A stretch of DNA of 64,000 nt from Thioclava sp. GXIMD2076 (GTDB lineage: Bacteria > Pseudomonadota > Alphaproteobacteria > Rhodobacterales > Rhodobacteraceae). The stretch lies in the NCBI RefSeq assembly GCF_037949795.1, contig NZ_CP149934.1, positions 62,001 to 126,000 of the forward strand, in the 5' to 3' direction. The notes below the pieces were generated by a model. The model saw only the letters and a program-made list of their open reading frames with translations. It made no database searches and had not been told where the DNA came from. The stretch's first letter is position 1; the number at the start of each line of letters is the position of its first letter. Shown here piece after piece: positions 8,334 to 18,191 of the stretch. A program made the translations under genes and the position numbers.

Positions 8334-9362
8334 TCAGCCGAAGATCTCGACACCGACCGCGCAGCCATAGACGCCGATCAGCAGCACGGATTCGATCCCG
8401 ATCCGCGCCGGTCCCTCGCGCTGGCGCAGGATCAGCCCGCCCAGCAGGATCGCGGTCATCAGAAGGCCGGTTGCCAGCCAGTAGAGGTCGGTTTGGCTCA
8501 TGGCCTGATAGATCGCTCCCTCGCGATAGGCGGCATCGGAGAAAACCAGAAACAGCGTGTCGAAAGTGTTGCCGCCGATGATCCCACCCACCGCCAGCTG
8601 CAAGGCGCCGCGCCGCACGGCCACGATCGTCGTGACCAGCTCGGGCAGGGAGGTGACGACTGCGGTCATCAGCGCACCCACAAGGCTCGAAGACAGCTGG
8701 TAGCGGGTGATGAACTCCCCCGCGATCTGGGCGATGATCCAGCCTGCGCCACCCATGAGAGCGACCAGCGCCGCAAAGGCAAGGGCCGGTCCGGTCACCG
8801 AGGCCTGCGGGTCGTGATCCTCGTCGGGCGCATCCTCGCGGGTGTCGGCGGTCTTGACGGGCTGCCACATCGGGTTCTCGCCCACGGCGGACGACAGTCG
8901 GACGCCCCAGAGATAAGCCAGAAACATCATAACCGAGACCGGCGAGACGCCGAAATAGGCGATGTCGGGGCCGGAGGCCGCCGCAACGGGCAGGCTGAGC
9001 AGAACCAGCAGCATCACCGCCTGAAAAAGGTTTGTGGGTTCGGCTGCGGCATGTTCGAGATTGACCCTGCGATAGGCCAGATCGGCAATAGCCAGAAACA
9101 GCGTCTGCGCGGCAATCCCGCCCACCGCATTCGAGACGGCAAAGCTTGCATCGCCCCCGTAGGCCGCCGAGACGGACACCACCACGCCCGAGAGCGAGGT
9201 CGCGCCGCCCAGAAGCACCCCGCCCGCCAGCGCCTCGCCCAGACGGGTCCGGTCGGCAATGAGATCAGCCAGCGCGGTTGCCCTGATCGAGACCAGAACA
9301 ACCACCGCACCTGCAATGGCGAATATGGTCAGCAGCAGAGGCAGCGTAAGACTGGCGAACAT
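8334..9362 (-). CDS. Sodium/calcium exchanger family (CaCA) membrane protein
   Basis: Membrane antiporter of 342 residues with about ten hydrophobic helices in two halves separated by an acidic loop (around 'DTREDAPDEDHDP'), as in CaCA exchangers. The second alpha repeat is canonical: TSLPELVTTIVAV followed by GGNTFDTLF. The matching first repeat reads ATSLSGVVVSV and later 'SNAVGGIAAQT', so the ion-coordinating Glu of the PE motif is absent there. The start at 9362 is set by GGAGAGG upstream. The gene is monocistronic and convergent with efeB. The ion is not predictable, and the asymmetric loss may change coupling. Confidence 0.82.
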   Translation of the reverse strand: MFASLTLPLLLTIFAIAGAVVVLVSIRATALADLIADRTRLGEALAGGVLLGGATSLSGVVVSVSAAYGGDASFAVSNAVGGIAAQTLFLAIADLAYRRVNLEHAAAEPTNLFQAVMLLVLLSLPVAAASGPDIAYFGVSPVSVMMFLAYLWGVRLSSAVGENPMWQPVKTADTREDAPDEDHDPQASVTGPALAFAALVALMGGAGWIIAQIAGEFITRYQLSSSLVGALMTAVVTSLPELVTTIVAVRRGALQLAVGGIIGGNTFDTLFLVFSDAAYREGAIYQAMSQTDLYWLATGLLMTAILLGGLILRQREGPARIGIESVLLIGVYGCAVGVEIFG

Positions 9363-9547
9363 GGGAAACCTCTCCGGATCGGGCTTTGCCACCCAACCAT
9401 GCGCATCGCCATTCGTTCCCTCGTAGTCCGCAGCCAGCGCCGTTGAATGCCACGCTCGGTGCCTGCCGCGGATTGCACCCACGGAACATCCGCCGCCGTA
9501 TCCGCATTGTCCCACCAGCTATCCTGATTGTGAACGCGAGGAACCCG

Positions 9548-10384
9548 ATGTCACGCCACTCCCATGACCCCGATGATTTTGCCTGGTCCGTGCCCGTAAT
9601 GCGCGCCGGTTATGCAGGCCGCGGGCTTGTCTATCTGGCGGTAGGGGCGACCTCGCTCTGGTCGATCCTGCACGGGGGCGAGGCCGAGGGCACCAAAGAG
9701 ACGATGCAGCATCTCTCGGGGATGCTGGGCAATGCGGTTCTGGTGCTGATCGCGCTCGGCATGCTGGCCTATGCGATCTGGAGGGTGACGGATGCGGTCT
9801 GGGATCTGGAGGATTACGGCACCAAGCTGAAAGGGCTGGCGGCGCGAGTAGGGCTTGCCGTGAGCGGACTGATCCATCTGGGTATCGGCGGGGTGGCCGT
9901 TCTGGCCCTGCTTGCGCGCTCGGGGAGTGGTTCGGGCCAGATGGTCTCCACAGTGATGGGTATGCCGATGGGGCGGCTGGCCGTGGGGCTTGTGGGGGTC
10001 GCGGTCATCGGCGCCGCAGTCTATTACCTGATGAAGGGCATCAGGGCGAGCTATCGCGGGCGGCTCAGGGCGAATGCGGTGACCACCCATGCCAATCTGC
10101 TTCTAAAACTCGGGCTGGTGGCGCAGGGTGTGGTGCTGATGATTGCCGGTGGGCTGATCGTCTATGCCGCTTATGCCTATGCGCCGGAGGCGGCGGGTGG
10201 AATGGACCGTGCCTTCGAATGGTTGCGCGCGCATCCCTTCGGCCAGTGGCTCTGCGGTGCGATCAGTGCCGGTCTGCTGGCCTTCGCGCTGTTCTGCTTT
10301 GTGAATGCGCTCTACCGCATCGTGCCGCGTGCCAGCGAAAAGGACGTGGAAACCCTCGCAAGGAAGCTGAAATCGATGGCTTGA
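9548..10384 (+). CDS. DUF1206 family membrane protein
   Basis: A 278-residue inner-membrane protein with six hydrophobic helices arranged as three related two-helix modules. Each begins with a similar motif: AGYAGRGLVYLAVG (about 18-31), VGLAVSGLIHLGIGG (about 99-113) and LGLVAQGVVLMIAGG (about 183-197). This triplication is the hallmark of the DUF1206 family, whose function is unknown. The start at 9548 follows GAGGAACCC. It is divergent from the CaCA gene across 185 bp that hold no clear promoter by eye. Confidence 0.85.
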   Translation: MSRHSHDPDDFAWSVPVMRAGYAGRGLVYLAVGATSLWSILHGGEAEGTKETMQHLSGMLGNAVLVLIALGMLAYAIWRVTDAVWDLEDYGTKLKGLAARVGLAVSGLIHLGIGGVAVLALLARSGSGSGQMVSTVMGMPMGRLAVGLVGVAVIGAAVYYLMKGIRASYRGRLRANAVTTHANLLLKLGLVAQGVVLMIAGGLIVYAAYAYAPEAAGGMDRAFEWLRAHPFGQWLCGAISAGLLAFALFCFVNALYRIVPRASEKDVETLARKLKSMA

Positions 10385-10482
10385 CCAAGGCCGGGGGCGG
10401 GCGGTTGGTGCCGTATCCGATGCGTTCTTACCGCTCCGGTGGATCTTGCTGTGGGATGCCGCCTCGGATCTGAAGGCTGGTT

Positions 10483-10514
10483 GGTCCGGTCACAGATCAG
10501 CAGGCCGCCGGACC
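10483..10514. terminator. Inverted repeat between convergent genes
   Basis: GGTCCGG (10483-10489) pairs with CCGGACC (10508-10514) around an 18-nt loop. It lies in the 160-bp space between convergent genes. No T-run follows on either strand, so terminator function is tentative. Confidence 0.35.
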
Positions 10515-10544
10515 GAAGCCCGCCGCCTCCCGGCAGGAAACGCC

Positions 10545-13319
10545 TCAGAACAGAAAATCGGTGGCTGTCCAGCTCTGGTCATCTATGGTCAGCGCCTCGA
10601 ACCCTGCGACCTTGACCAGAAGCGCCTCCGATGTCTCGCCGGTTGTGGTGATCAGGAGATGGTCGAGCGCGGCGCTGGTGCCCTTGGTTTGCCATGTGAC
10701 CGAGAGATCCCCGAGGCCGCTCAGCCCCCATTCGCGCAGATCGAGGATATCCTTGCCGATCTCGAAATCCTTGATGTAATCGGTCGCACCGTCGCCTGCG
10801 GCCATGGAGAACATGTCGCTCTCCTCACCGCCGAAGAGAATATCCCGGCCCGCACCGTCATGGAGAATATCGCGCCCCGCACCGCCATAGACCTGATCGC
10901 GCCCGGCGCCGGCAAAGATCTCGTCATTGCCTGCAGTGCCGTAAAGCGCAGAGGCGTTCCTGTCATCGCCTGCGGTGCCAGTAATGACCGTATCGATGGT
11001 GATCGTGTCGGTGGCGCCGAAATCGATCAGGCCGCTTTCTGAAAAGATGAAGCTGCCTGCATCGAGCGGGCTGACGATGTCATATCCCGAACCGGATAGG
11101 CGCAGGATCACGGACTCCGCCGTGATCCCTTCGCCCGCGGTCAGCATATACTGCCCCTTGAGCCAGTCGCCTGCAGAATTGAACCTTTGTGTGATGGAGA
11201 CCTCCTCCACCGACCGAACGCCCCAGGCCGAGAGATCAATCAGGTCGAGACCGACACAGAAATCCTGGATCTTGTCTGTCGCATGATCGCCCGCCGCCAT
11301 GCAGAAGATATCCGCGCCATCGCCGCCCCATAGGATATCGCGTCCGAGCCCGTCCTCGAGAATATCGTCCCCCGCCCCACCCGACAGGACATCGTTGCCT
11401 CCAAGCCCCAACAGATGGTCATCCCCGTCGGTGCCCGTCAGCGTGGCCTCGGCCCTGTCATCGCCCGCGGTGCCCTCGATCAGGGTCCGGCCATCAGGTT
11501 CGGTCGGTACAGCGGCTGCTTCGAGCGCTGTGCGGGCGTTCAGCATCAGGAGCTGGCTGTCATTGCCCAGCTGCACCAGCACGTCGTTGAGGCCACCCCG
11601 CCCATCGGCATCCTCGAAACTTGCCAGAGCCAGAATCCCGGAGGCGGAATAGAGCTGGTCTGCGATGCGCAGGCTGTCCCCCGATGCGAAATCGAAATCG
11701 GCAATCACCACATCGCCGGTGCCGGGGGCATCAATGACAAATAGATCTGCCCCCGCGCCGCCCGAAAGATAGTCATTGCCCTGGCCCGCAACCAGCAGGT
11801 CATCGCCGTCATTGCCCAGAAGATGGTCATCTCCCGCGCCGCCATCGAGCGTATCATTACCGTCCTGGCCGAAGAGATAGTCATTGCCATTGAGCCCTGT
11901 CAGGCTGTCATTGCCGGTGCCGCCATAAAGGAAATCCCAGGCATCGTCATAGCCGCCGATCGTGTCATTGCCGCCATAGCCGAAGCCCGTGGCCACATCC
12001 ATGCTGCTGACATAGCTGCCGTCATATCCGTCATCGAGAATGCCGTCGCCATCTGTATCGGTGGTATAGCCCTCGTTGCGGATGGAATGGGTGTCGATGC
12101 GCAGTGACTGGAGCAGTTCGTCGCCCGCATGGTCTTCGGGCGCCTCATCCATCGAATAGAGATGCTGGCCGATGGCGAAACTGTCGGGATGGCGGAATTG
12201 GGCCGAGCCGTCATTGCGGATGATCGCGAAATTCGATGCGCCTGTCTGGATCCCCGGAAACCAGCCGATGCCGATCCCGTTTTCCGAGAAATACTCCAGC
12301 GCCTGCGCGAAATCATACTGATAATTGGTCGGATCGGACCAGTCGAACGCGTCCGCACCGGGGATATTCAACTCGGTGATGATCAGATCATCGGAGCCTA
12401 TCGCGGCGAAGGTCTCGGCAAAGCTGGTCTCGTATTGCGCAATGCTCGTGCCGCTGCCGGTGCCATGCCAGTTGCCATAGTAATGCCCCGACCAGACGAG
12501 ATCCTCGCCCACCGCCGCCCGGATCAGGTCCAGCGCGCTGGTGCCATCGATCTGGGTCGTGGCGAGGATGTCGAAATTCGCCGAATAATCCCAGCCGCCC
12601 ACGAGGATCTTGCCGTCCTGCTGGGCCGAGATCAGGGCCGAAAGCGTGCTGACATGCTGGGCGTAGAGCCCGACAAAGGTCTCCTCCCCCGCCTGTCCAC
12701 CCATCGCATTGGCGCCTTTGTCATAAGCGTCGGGCTCGTTCATCAGCTCGTAGCCATAGACGCCCGCCGCGACATCGGGATGGGCGGACATCCAAGCCAT
12801 CATCTCGGTCCAGGCCCCTTCCATATTGGAATAGGCGGTCGTCGAGAGATAGTCATACCACGCCGCACCCGTGGTCAGCGTCTCCGACAGCCCGTAACCC
12901 TGAATATCGCCCGAGCCATAGGTGATCACCAGCTCGAAGCCATTGGCAACGGCGGCCTCCAGAAAGGCCTCGTATCGGGGGTCGAGCGCGCCGGTTTCGG
13001 TAAAATTATTCTCATTAAAAAACAGGCGCAGAGTGTTAACTTCGGGAAGGGACTCGGCCATTGTGGCGACGAATCCCGCGATCCGTGCCTCGTAATTTCC
13101 ATCCAGATCGCCAAGGCCGATCGGCAACGCTTCCTGATCGCCGGACCAGAAGTAATATTTGGAATCTGAATAGAGGTTCTCGTCATATAAGCTATTGAAA
13201 AAGCGACCATCATCATAGCGCGGATCGACAGTGGCTGAGGCCGTCGCCTTATCGATGGCCATCTGGTCATCGGCGCGGACCTGCACGTTGATCATGTTGA
13301 TAGTGGCGGTGCTCGACAT
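10545..13319 (-). CDS. Secreted glycoside hydrolase (GH5/GH-A-like) with RTX repeats
   Basis: A 924-residue modular exported enzyme. The N-terminal (beta/alpha)8-type domain (about 30-395) has a catalytic acid/base in ELMNEPD (Glu195) and a candidate nucleophile in [10 protein letters not shown] (Glu316), the spacing and motifs of clan GH-A cellulase/mannanase-like hydrolases. Residues 447-530, 615-665 and 780-835 hold runs of the Ca2+-binding nonapeptide GGxGxDxLx, each followed by a serralysin-like C-terminal module. There is no N-terminal signal peptide; the RTX blocks and the end DFLF fit type I secretion. GGGAGAAG sets the start at 13319. No type I exporter genes lie in this window. The sugar substrate is unknown. 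Confidence 0.82.
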   Translation of the reverse strand: MSSTATINMINVQVRADDQMAIDKATASATVDPRYDDGRFFNSLYDENLYSDSKYYFWSGDQEALPIGLGDLDGNYEARIAGFVATMAESLPEVNTLRLFFNENNFTETGALDPRYEAFLEAAVANGFELVITYGSGDIQGYGLSETLTTGAAWYDYLSTTAYSNMEGAWTEMMAWMSAHPDVAAGVYGYELMNEPDAYDKGANAMGGQAGEETFVGLYAQHVSTLSALISAQQDGKILVGGWDYSANFDILATTQIDGTSALDLIRAAVGEDLVWSGHYYGNWHGTGSGTSIAQYETSFAETFAAIGSDDLIITELNIPGADAFDWSDPTNYQYDFAQALEYFSENGIGIGWFPGIQTGASNFAIIRNDGSAQFRHPDSFAIGQHLYSMDEAPEDHAGDELLQSLRIDTHSIRNEGYTTDTDGDGILDDGYDGSYVSSMDVATGFGYGGNDTIGGYDDAWDFLYGGTGNDSLTGLNGNDYLFGQDGNDTLDGGAGDDHLLGNDGDDLLVAGQGNDYLSGGAGADLFVIDAPGTGDVVIADFDFASGDSLRIADQLYSASGILALASFEDADGRGGLNDVLVQLGNDSQLLMLNARTALEAAAVPTEPDGRTLIEGTAGDDRAEATLTGTDGDDHLLGLGGNDVLSGGAGDDILEDGLGRDILWGGDGADIFCMAAGDHATDKIQDFCVGLDLIDLSAWGVRSVEEVSITQRFNSAGDWLKGQYMLTAGEGITAESVILRLSGSGYDIVSPLDAGSFIFSESGLIDFGATDTITIDTVITGTAGDDRNASALYGTAGNDEIFAGAGRDQVYGGAGRDILHDGAGRDILFGGEESDMFSMAAGDGATDYIKDFEIGKDILDLREWGLSGLGDLSVTWQTKGTSAALDHLLITTTGETSEALLVKVAGFEALTIDDQSWTATDFLF

Positions 13320-13413
13320 CAGAACTTCTCCCTTGGGCCCCGTTCCACGATAGCGCAATCCGGTTAATCGCTTGCTGCTCCGGCTCGTAAATCATGGTAA
13401 ACAAAACAGGCCC

Positions 13414-13476
13414 GCCGCGCCAGTTTTCCGGCGCGGCGTGAGAACAGATAGGGGGCGGCAAAGGGCCATGCCGCCC
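13414..13476 (-). terminator. Two hairpins downstream of the chemoreceptor gene
   Basis: GCCGCGCC/GGCGCGGC (13414-13421 with 13430-13437, 8-nt loop) and GGGCGGCA/TGCCGCCC (13453-13460 with 13469-13476, 8-nt loop) lie in series between the chemoreceptor stop and the hydrolase start. On the minus strand a T-rich GTTTTGTTT follows the second-transcribed hairpin after six bases. Likely termination of the chemoreceptor transcript. Confidence 0.55.
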
Positions 13477-13498
13477 GTTTCAGGCTGGCAATGCCTGT

Positions 13499-15583
13499 CT
13501 ATCCCGCATGGCGATACGCGGTCTGGCCTGTCTGTAAAGGCGCGTCGAGAGAGAAGAAGGCGATCTCGCTGCGGATATCCTCGCATTTCTGGGCGACGAT
13601 AGCCACGGCGGCATTGGTTTCCTCCGACATGGCGGCGTTCTGCTGGGTCGTGCGGTCCAGATCCGAGACGGCATTGTTCATTTCGGTGATGCCGCTGGCC
13701 TGCTCCCCCGCAGAGGAGGCGATCGTGGCGATGATCTGGTTGACCTCTTGCACACTCGTCAGGATGCCGCGCAGGGCTCCCCCGGCCTTGTCGACCAGCG
13801 CGCTTCCATTGGCGACGGTGGTCTCCGATTCCACCAGAAGGGAAGAGATTTCCTTTGCCGCATCGGCCGAGCGCTGTGCAAGCGCCCGCACTTCCGAGGC
13901 CACCACCGCAAAGCCGCGCCCCGCCTCGCCTGCACGGGCGGCCTCGACGCCGGCATTGAGCGCCAAGAGGTTGGTCTGGAAAGCGATATCGTCGATGACC
14001 GAAGTGATGGAGGAGATCTTGCGCGAGGCCTCCGAGATTGCCTTCATCGCGTCGATCGCCTCCTGCACGACTTGCGAGGAGGCCTCCGCCTGCTTGGCGG
14101 TGGACTGGACGCGGGCCGTGGCCGTCTGGGTCAGTTCGGAGGCTCCCTTGACCGAACCCGTCAACTCTTCCAGCGCGGCGGCCGTTTCCTCCAACGTTGC
14201 GGCCTGCGTCTCCGAACGTCGCGCCAGTTCGTTGCTGCCCACGCGGATCGACTGGGCATCATGCACCAGATCCTCGGTGCTGGCCGCGACGGCCGCGATG
14301 ATCTCGCGCAAGCGCCCGACCGTGCCGTTGAAGGAGGCGCGCAGCCTGTCGAGCTGGCCCAGATCAGTGTCGATGGAAGCGTTCAGATCGCCTGCTGCCA
14401 ATGTATCGAGCGCTTTGCCCAGTTCGACGACGGTGACTTCCATTGCCGTCACATTGATCGCGAATTTCACCACTTTGACGATCGTCCCCGACGCATCACG
14501 GATCGGGTTGTAGCTGGCCTCGATATAGATCGCCTGACCGTCCTTGCCAAACCGCTGATATTTCCCGACAGAGGAGCTTCCCGCCTGCAGATCCTTCCAG
14601 AACTTCGCGTAATCGGGGCTATTGGCATAATCCGGCGCGACAAAAATGCGGTGATGCTTGCCGATTAGGTCTTCCTCGCGGTAGCCGGTCGCCTGACAGA
14701 ATAGGGGATTTGCGTGCAGGATGGTGCCTGACGGGTCGAACTCGATCACCGCCTGCGCCGCGCCCACGGCCTCGAGCTTGGCATTGCATTCAAGCTCCTT
14801 TTCCTTCACCGCCGTGATGTCGAACGCGTATTTCACGACCTTGAACGGACGGCCTTCAGGGTCGACGAGGGTTTCGTAGGTGGCCTGAAGCCAGCAGGTC
14901 TTACCAGATTTGCGACGACGACGGATCGCATCGCTATAGGACATACCCTTGGCCAGCTTATGCCAGAAGTCCTGATAGGCAGGCGTGTCCGCCTCTCCGT
15001 CAAGCATGAACATCCGGTGATGCCGTCCCTCAAGCTCGTCCAGCCCATAACCCATCGCATCCAGAAAATGCTGGTTCGCCGTCAGGATGTTGCCCTGTAG
15101 ATCGAATTCGATCACCGCCATGCTGCGCGAGAGCGCATCGACCTTTGAGCGGTTGTCACGCCGACGGAAATGCATATCGGTGATATCATGTGCCAGAATG
15201 AGCACCTCTTCATAACCTGTGCCATCGGCGCTGACGACGGGGATATAGGAAACATCGAACCATCGCTCCTCGCCGGCCTTGTTCAGGCGAGGGCGGATGA
15301 ACTGGGTCGGGTGGCCTTGCCGCAGATCGTCCCAGACCTTGCGGTAATCCATATCGGCGCGATCCTTCTCGCGCAGGAGGCGTGCATAATCCGTGCCGAT
15401 CAGTTCGTCGCGTGTGAACCCTACGGCACGGGCGAACCGATCATTGACATCTATGATGATCTGGTCGAAGCCGAGCCGGCACACCATATAGCAGGATGAA
15501 ACTGCGTCGAAATAGGACAGTCCCCGCTTCCTCTGCTGTGCCGCCGTTTTCGCCGCAGCCGTCTTTCTACCCAGAAACCTCAT
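13499..15583 (-). CDS. Cytoplasmic methyl-accepting chemotaxis protein with three PAS domains
   Basis: A 694-residue soluble chemoreceptor that should control a CheA kinase. Three PAS domains lie in tandem at about residues 25-140, 150-265 and 275-390, with PAC-like endings such as '[15 protein letters not shown]'. A short HAMP-like linker (about 395-445) leads to the signalling coiled coil (about 450-680). Its hairpin tip contains the conserved [16 protein letters not shown] and [10 protein letters not shown] segments. There is no transmembrane segment, so it senses an internal signal, probably redox or a bound cofactor. The ATG at 15583 is preferred because GAGGG is spaced 10 nt from it; the ATG at 15592 is only 1 nt from that site. 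No other che genes are near. Confidence 0.88.
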   Translation of the reverse strand: MRFLGRKTAAAKTAAQQRKRGLSYFDAVSSCYMVCRLGFDQIIIDVNDRFARAVGFTRDELIGTDYARLLREKDRADMDYRKVWDDLRQGHPTQFIRPRLNKAGEERWFDVSYIPVVSADGTGYEEVLILAHDITDMHFRRRDNRSKVDALSRSMAVIEFDLQGNILTANQHFLDAMGYGLDELEGRHHRMFMLDGEADTPAYQDFWHKLAKGMSYSDAIRRRRKSGKTCWLQATYETLVDPEGRPFKVVKYAFDITAVKEKELECNAKLEAVGAAQAVIEFDPSGTILHANPLFCQATGYREEDLIGKHHRIFVAPDYANSPDYAKFWKDLQAGSSSVGKYQRFGKDGQAIYIEASYNPIRDASGTIVKVVKFAINVTAMEVTVVELGKALDTLAAGDLNASIDTDLGQLDRLRASFNGTVGRLREIIAAVAASTEDLVHDAQSIRVGSNELARRSETQAATLEETAAALEELTGSVKGASELTQTATARVQSTAKQAEASSQVVQEAIDAMKAISEASRKISSITSVIDDIAFQTNLLALNAGVEAARAGEAGRGFAVVASEVRALAQRSADAAKEISSLLVESETTVANGSALVDKAGGALRGILTSVQEVNQIIATIASSAGEQASGITEMNNAVSDLDRTTQQNAAMSEETNAAVAIVAQKCEDIRSEIAFFSLDAPLQTGQTAYRHAG

Positions 15584-15983
15584 ATGCAACATACCCTCAG
15601 GAACATGATTCCCAAAGAGTTTAGCCACATGAGGTATAAAATGGGGTTAATCAATTATATTAAAGGCTTAGCAACAGGCATTGATCAATTGTCGGGCCTG
15701 CAAGTTAGGTCTGTATCGGAGAAAGATCCCAGCGGATCGTGCCGGAAGCGAAGAGGGCCCCCCATCTAAGTCTTCTTATTCCGGTATACCGAAACTGCAT
15801 AGCGATCGGGCAGTTCGCATCAAGATCATGTTATTTTTTGAAAGATTGAAGTTTTTCATCAGAAAATTGCCCTTAATTTCTTACCATATACCCGAGATAC
15901 CATAGAGGTGGGGATGAGGATCTCTTCTGAAACAGGCCCGACGCTGGCTCCTCGACCGTCTGGCTAATCTCCAGGTATACCGA
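15584..15983. other. 400-bp AT-rich intergenic region
   Basis: The stretch separates two divergent genes and is clearly more AT-rich than its flanks. Short open frames here have no ribosome site and no recognisable product. It contains two copies of GGTATACCGAA (15783-15793 and 15974-15984). It probably carries both divergent promoters, but I could not assign -35/-10 boxes. Confidence 0.6.
15783..15793 (+). promoter_or_regulatory. GGTATACCGAA motif, copy 1
   Basis: An 11-bp sequence with a GGTATACC palindrome, repeated exactly at 15974-15984, where it overlaps the start codon of the binding-protein gene. The pair is a candidate operator or a recombination relic. Confidence 0.35.
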
Positions 15984-16733
15984 ATGCAGTTTCCCCGTAT
16001 TGCCGCCACCGCTATTGCCCTCGCTCTTGGCGCCTTGCCGGCCATGGCCGAAACGCTGAAGGTCGGCTCGACGCCGACCGGCGTTCCTTTCACCTATCTC
16101 GATGTTAAATCGGGCGAGATCACCGGCATGATGGTCGATGTCGTCAAAGCCATCGCGGCCAAGGAGGATTTCGAGGCGGATGTGCAATCGACCGACTGGG
16201 TCTCGTTGCTGCCCGCGCTGCAGGCCGGCCGGATCGACATGATCTCGGCGGCGATGTCGATCACCGACGAGCGCAAGAAGGTTGTCGATTTCTCCGATCC
16301 GATCTTCCCCTATGGCGAGGGTCTTATCGTGCCGAAAACCGACGATACCCAATATTCCGAGGATCTGCACGAGACCAAGGGCAAGACCATCGGCGTGCAG
16401 CAGGGCACCAGCTATCAGGCCAAGCTCGCACAGATGGGCGATATCGGCGAGGTCAAGACCTATGAAAACCTTGCCGATCTTCTGAAGGATGTCGAACTGG
16501 GCCGGATCGATATGGCCTTTGGTGACAAACCGATCATCGCCTACCAGATGGGGCAGGGCAAGTTTGCCGATCTCAAGATGGCCGAAGGCTACACCTCGCA
16601 ATTCGTGCTGCCGCTGGGCATCGCTGTGTCGAAAGACCATCCCGAGATCCTCGCCAAGGTCAATGCGGGTCTGGCCAAGATCAAGGCCGATGGCGAGCTG
16701 GACGAGCTGATCAAGAAATGGAACCTGAACTGA
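15984..16733 (+). CDS. Polar amino-acid ABC transporter, periplasmic binding protein
   Basis: A 249-residue family 3 solute-binding protein (PBPb/SBP_bac_3) for polar amino acids or opines. The signal peptide is residues 1-22 (ending AMA). The body starts LKVGSTPTGVPFTYLD and contains 'ISAAMSITDERKKVVDFSDPI', which matches the family hinge signature 'M.ITpeR...vdFS.P'. Only a weak ribosome site precedes the ATG, and a GGTATACCGAA motif overlaps it. It heads a three-gene operon with the permease (20 bp downstream) and ATPase. The exact ligand is not predictable. Confidence 0.9.
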   Translation: MQFPRIAATAIALALGALPAMAETLKVGSTPTGVPFTYLDVKSGEITGMMVDVVKAIAAKEDFEADVQSTDWVSLLPALQAGRIDMISAAMSITDERKKVVDFSDPIFPYGEGLIVPKTDDTQYSEDLHETKGKTIGVQQGTSYQAKLAQMGDIGEVKTYENLADLLKDVELGRIDMAFGDKPIIAYQMGQGKFADLKMAEGYTSQFVLPLGIAVSKDHPEILAKVNAGLAKIKADGELDELIKKWNLN

Positions 16734-16752
16734 GACCGGATCCGAGAAGCTA

Positions 16753-17406
16753 ATGTCTCCCTTCTTCCAAGATGCGCAGGATTACCTGCCCATCCTGATG
16801 CGCGGTGCCGCCACAACGGTTGGCATCGCGTTCTCCGCCCTCGTGATCGCGACGGTCTTCGGTCTGGTTCTGGCGTTGATGCGCTATTCCGGTATCAAGT
16901 TCCTCGCATGGCCGGCGCGCGCCTTCATCAATGTGGTGCGCGGCATCCCGATCCTTGTGCAACTGTTCTATATCTATTTCGTCCTTCCCGGTTGGGGGAT
17001 CGACCTGACCGCCTTCCAGGCAGGCTCTATCGGTCTGGGCGTCGCCTATTCCTGCTATATGGCGGAAAACTTCCGTGCGGGGCTCGAGGCCGTGGACAAG
17101 GGCCAGATCGAGGCCGCGCAATCCATTGGCATGGGCTGGACCAAAACCATGTGGCGGGTGATCCTGCCGCAAGCCGTGCGCACCGTTCTGCCGCCCTATG
17201 GCAACACAATGATCATGCTGTTGAAGGATACCTCGCAGGCCTCGGTGATCACGGTTGCCGAAATGACCTTCCAGGCGAAGATGCTGGCCGCTTCGACCTT
17301 CGAAAACCTGACCGTCTATACGCTGGTCGCGGGCCTCTATCTGGCGCTTTCTGTGCCGCTCTTCATCCTCGCATCCTGGCTTGAACGGAGGTTTGGCAAG
17401 AAATGA
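16753..17406 (+). CDS. Polar amino-acid ABC transporter permease
   Basis: A 217-residue inner-membrane permease of the HisM/GlnP family, with about five helices. The family motif 'FINVVRGIPILVQLFYIYF' is near residues 57-75, and the cytoplasmic EAA loop reads EAAQSIGMGWTKTMWRVILPQA (about 118-139). A single permease gene implies a homodimer. Its end overlaps the ATPase start by 4 bp. Confidence 0.93.
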   Translation: MSPFFQDAQDYLPILMRGAATTVGIAFSALVIATVFGLVLALMRYSGIKFLAWPARAFINVVRGIPILVQLFYIYFVLPGWGIDLTAFQAGSIGLGVAYSCYMAENFRAGLEAVDKGQIEAAQSIGMGWTKTMWRVILPQAVRTVLPPYGNTMIMLLKDTSQASVITVAEMTFQAKMLAASTFENLTVYTLVAGLYLALSVPLFILASWLERRFGKK

Positions 17407-18131
17407 TCGATATCAACGCACTCCATAAGAGCTATGGCGATTTCGAGGTCCTCAAGGGGATCGACCTCAAGGTGGCCCGCGGTGAGGTCGTCTGTCTGAT
17501 CGGGGCATCGGGCTCCGGCAAGTCGACATTGCTGCGCTGTGTGAACGGGCTCGAGGTCTACCAGTCGGGCGCGATCCATGTGAACGGCCAGCTGGTCGAG
17601 GCCGAGCGCAAATCCATCCGCGATATCCGCACCAAGGTCACCATGGTGTTCCAGCGCTTCAATCTCTTCCCCCATCGCACCGCGCTGGAGAATGTCACCG
17701 AAGGACCGATCCATGTGAAGGGCGAGAACCGCCGCGAGGCCGAAGCCTATGCGATGGAGTTGCTCGAGCGCATGAATCTCGCCGACAAGGCGGGGGCCTA
17801 TCCCGACCGTCTGTCGGGCGGCCAGCAGCAGCGGGTGGCGATTGCGCGCGCCCTCGCAATGCGGCCCGAGGCGATCCTCTTCGACGAGCCGACCTCGGCG
17901 CTCGACCCCGAACTGGTGGGCGAGGTGCTCAGCGCGATGCGCGATCTGGCGGCGGAAGGAATGACGATGCTGGTGGTGACCCACGAGATGGGTTTTGCCC
18001 GCGAGGTGGCCGACCGTGTGCTCTTCATGCATGGCGGGCGGATCATCGAACAGGGCCCCGCCCGCGAGCTGCTATCGAACCCGCAGCACGAGCGCACCCG
18101 CGATTTTCTGGGGCGGATTCTCGAGCACTGA
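17403..18131 (+). CDS. Polar amino-acid ABC transporter ATP-binding protein
   Basis: A 242-residue ATPase of the GlnQ/HisP class. Walker A is GASGSGKST (about 33-41), the Q-loop is in 'VFQRFNLFPH', the signature is LSGGQQQRV (about 138-146) and Walker B is ILFDEPTSALD. It is translationally coupled to the permease (ATGA). Length and motifs are standard for the family. A 12-bp hairpin follows the stop and closes the operon. Confidence 0.94.
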   Translation: MIDINALHKSYGDFEVLKGIDLKVARGEVVCLIGASGSGKSTLLRCVNGLEVYQSGAIHVNGQLVEAERKSIRDIRTKVTMVFQRFNLFPHRTALENVTEGPIHVKGENRREAEAYAMELLERMNLADKAGAYPDRLSGGQQQRVAIARALAMRPEAILFDEPTSALDPELVGEVLSAMRDLAAEGMTMLVVTHEMGFAREVADRVLFMHGGRIIEQGPARELLSNPQHERTRDFLGRILEH

Positions 18132-18156
18132 ACCCGATATCCGATCTCCGTCGGAA

Positions 18157-18185
18157 AAGGGCGGCACCTTGCGGGTGCCGCCCTT
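18157..18185. terminator. Bidirectional terminator, amino-acid ABC operon / bicupin gene
   Basis: A perfect 12-bp stem, AAGGGCGGCACC with GGTGCCGCCCTT, around a 5-nt loop, lies between two convergent genes. On the minus strand the stem is followed by TTTCC; on the plus strand the T-run is short. Confidence 0.75.
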
Positions 18186-18191
18186 CTGTCG

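Noticed and set aside
5806..8868. A 1020-codon open frame on the minus strand
   Set aside because: It lies exactly opposite efeO and efeB and is rich in Arg, Gly and His as antisense frames of GC-rich genes are. It has no domain, no ribosome site and would require both real genes to be wrong.
15584..15905. Short open frames in the AT-rich intergenic region
   Set aside because: No ribosome site, no conserved-looking sequence, and they span the divergent promoter region.
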